Assembly (NCBI GenBank): GCA_027186245.1
Contig: CP114483.1
Location: 10,994,220-11,058,219 of the forward strand
Direction of reading: 5' to 3'
DNA length: 64,000 bases
Source: Coriaria nepalensis
Lineage: Eukaryota > Streptophyta > Magnoliopsida > Cucurbitales > Coriariaceae
In this document: positions 63,672-64,000 of the stretch, in pieces
Layout of the letters: each line of letters begins with the position of its first letter
Numbering within the stretch: the stretch's first letter is position 1
The notes under the pieces: model-generated
The model's database searches: none
Seen by the model: the letters and a program-made list of their open reading frames with translations, nothing else
Told to the model about the DNA's origin: nothing
Translations under genes and position numbers: made by a program

Positions 63672-64000
63672 GAAGCACGTCGAACCAATTCTATGTTTCC
63701 ATTTAAAACACGACTTTCATGCATAACTTGCAAATGATCTATTGAAGAAAACTATGCATTTTTTTAGCCTTAAAGTCGTATTCTTGCGTCTCTTTTAGTC
63801 ATTAAATCATTCTAAATCACTTCGAATGAAATTCGCAGTTTAAACATGACTTTCGTGCATAAGTTGCCGTTGACAGATTCAAGGCAACAACGCATTTGTT
63901 TAGCCTTAAAATCATGTCATTGAGTCTGTTGTAGTCGTGAAATCATTCTAAATTAATCCGGACGAATTCTATTTTTGCCCTTCAAACATGATTTTCTTAC
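63672..64000. repeat. Partial trimer of the 2524-bp HOR type at the right edge
   Basis: The last 329 bases match the trimer that begins near 51893, 54418 and 56941, sharing tcgaatgaaattcgc, cataagttgccgttgacag, gtctgttgtagtcgtg and ccggacgaattc. One difference is gattttcttac instead of gatttccttac. The window stops inside monomer C, so the array, and possibly more copies of this HOR, continue to the right. Confidence 0.85.

Larger units (their letters stand above)
1..64000. repeat. Satellite DNA array of about 421-bp A-B-C trimers
   Basis: The window is entirely tandem repeat. The marker agcac(g/a)tcgaacc recurs at 1, 422, 843, 1264, 1684, 2105 and so on to 63672, with spacing of 420-422 bp nearly everywhere. 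Each period holds three related monomers that share a core (cataacttgc, then a gatctattgaag-like stretch, a gcatt block and tttagccttaaa). All copies read in the same direction; I saw no inversion, no unique spacer and no inserted element. Both ends are cut inside the array. From general knowledge, monomers of 136-143 bp with nested higher-order repeats are typical of eukaryotic centromeric or pericentromeric satellites. The family itself is not recognised. Tandem satellite is certain; the centromeric role is inference. Confidence 0.98.

Noticed and set aside
1..64000. CRISPR-like array (regular repeats)
   Set aside because: There are no short identical repeats separated by unique spacers; the whole 421-bp period is repeated, and all parts vary to a similar degree. 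No cas-like genes are present.
1..64000. Plant-type telomeric repeat, because tttagcc recurs constantly
   Set aside because: The motif is tttagccttaaa once per 140 bp monomer, never tandem tttaggg or ttaggg units.
1..64000. rRNA, tRNA or 5S gene tandem array
   Set aside because: The period is 421 bp with internal 140-bp homology. I see no conserved rRNA core, cloverleaf, or A-box/B-box pair, and the AT-rich sequence is unlike rDNA.
1..64000. Transposon or retroelement inserted in the array
   Set aside because: Trimer starts stay 415-422 bp apart all along except for the one extra monomer at 17251, which leaves no room for an insertion. No long terminal repeats or target-site duplications are seen.

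Overview
The whole window is one uninterrupted satellite-DNA array. No credible protein-coding gene, RNA gene, transposon or single-copy sequence is visible on either strand. The basic unit is a trimer of about 421 bp made of three related but distinct monomers, A (about 142 bp), B (about 136 bp) and C (about 143 bp). They are always in the order A-B-C and always on the same strand. About 151 complete trimers plus a partial one can be followed from base 1 to base 64000, and the array runs off both ends. The sequence is AT-rich (roughly two thirds by eye). Kilobases of tandem monomers with nested higher-order repeats (HORs) point to eukaryotic constitutive heterochromatin, most likely centromeric or pericentromeric. 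I do not recognise the satellite family and cannot name the organism; a plant is plausible, but that is a guess.

Layout. (I) 1-12622: fairly homogeneous trimers with only short-range duplications at 4-, 5- and 6-trimer offsets. (II) 12623 to about 18600: the most diverged part, where a recombinant B variant (B') carrying an A-like centre first appears. It contains the only break in A-B-C phase, a hybrid A/C monomer at 17251-17393. (III) About 18600-38420: a 10-trimer HOR of about 4206 bp, itself built of two related 5-trimer halves (2103 bp). One copy has gained exactly two trimers (about 24 kb) and another has lost exactly two (about 34.16 kb). (IV) About 38420-42817: a mosaic of segments shared with the flanking blocks. 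(V) About 42818-50486: two tandem, apparently near-identical 3790-bp (9-trimer) units. (VI) About 51275-59548: 3.3 copies of a 2524-bp (6-trimer) HOR. (VII) About 59991-62830: 2.25 copies of a 1263-bp (3-trimer) HOR. (VIII) 62831-64000: mixed trimers, ending in a piece of the block VI HOR.

Interpretation. The changing HOR size along the array (10, 9, 6 and 3 trimers), with recombination joints visible at base resolution, looks like a record of local expansions and contractions by unequal exchange or replication slippage, acting almost always in whole-trimer steps. The short minus-strand open frames of 61 or 68 codons at 46-62 kb are by-products of one T-to-G change in monomer C and are not genes. 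The points worth a second look are the A/C hybrid, the B' variant limited to 13-40 kb, the exact two-trimer indels, and the palindrome at the A/B boundary.
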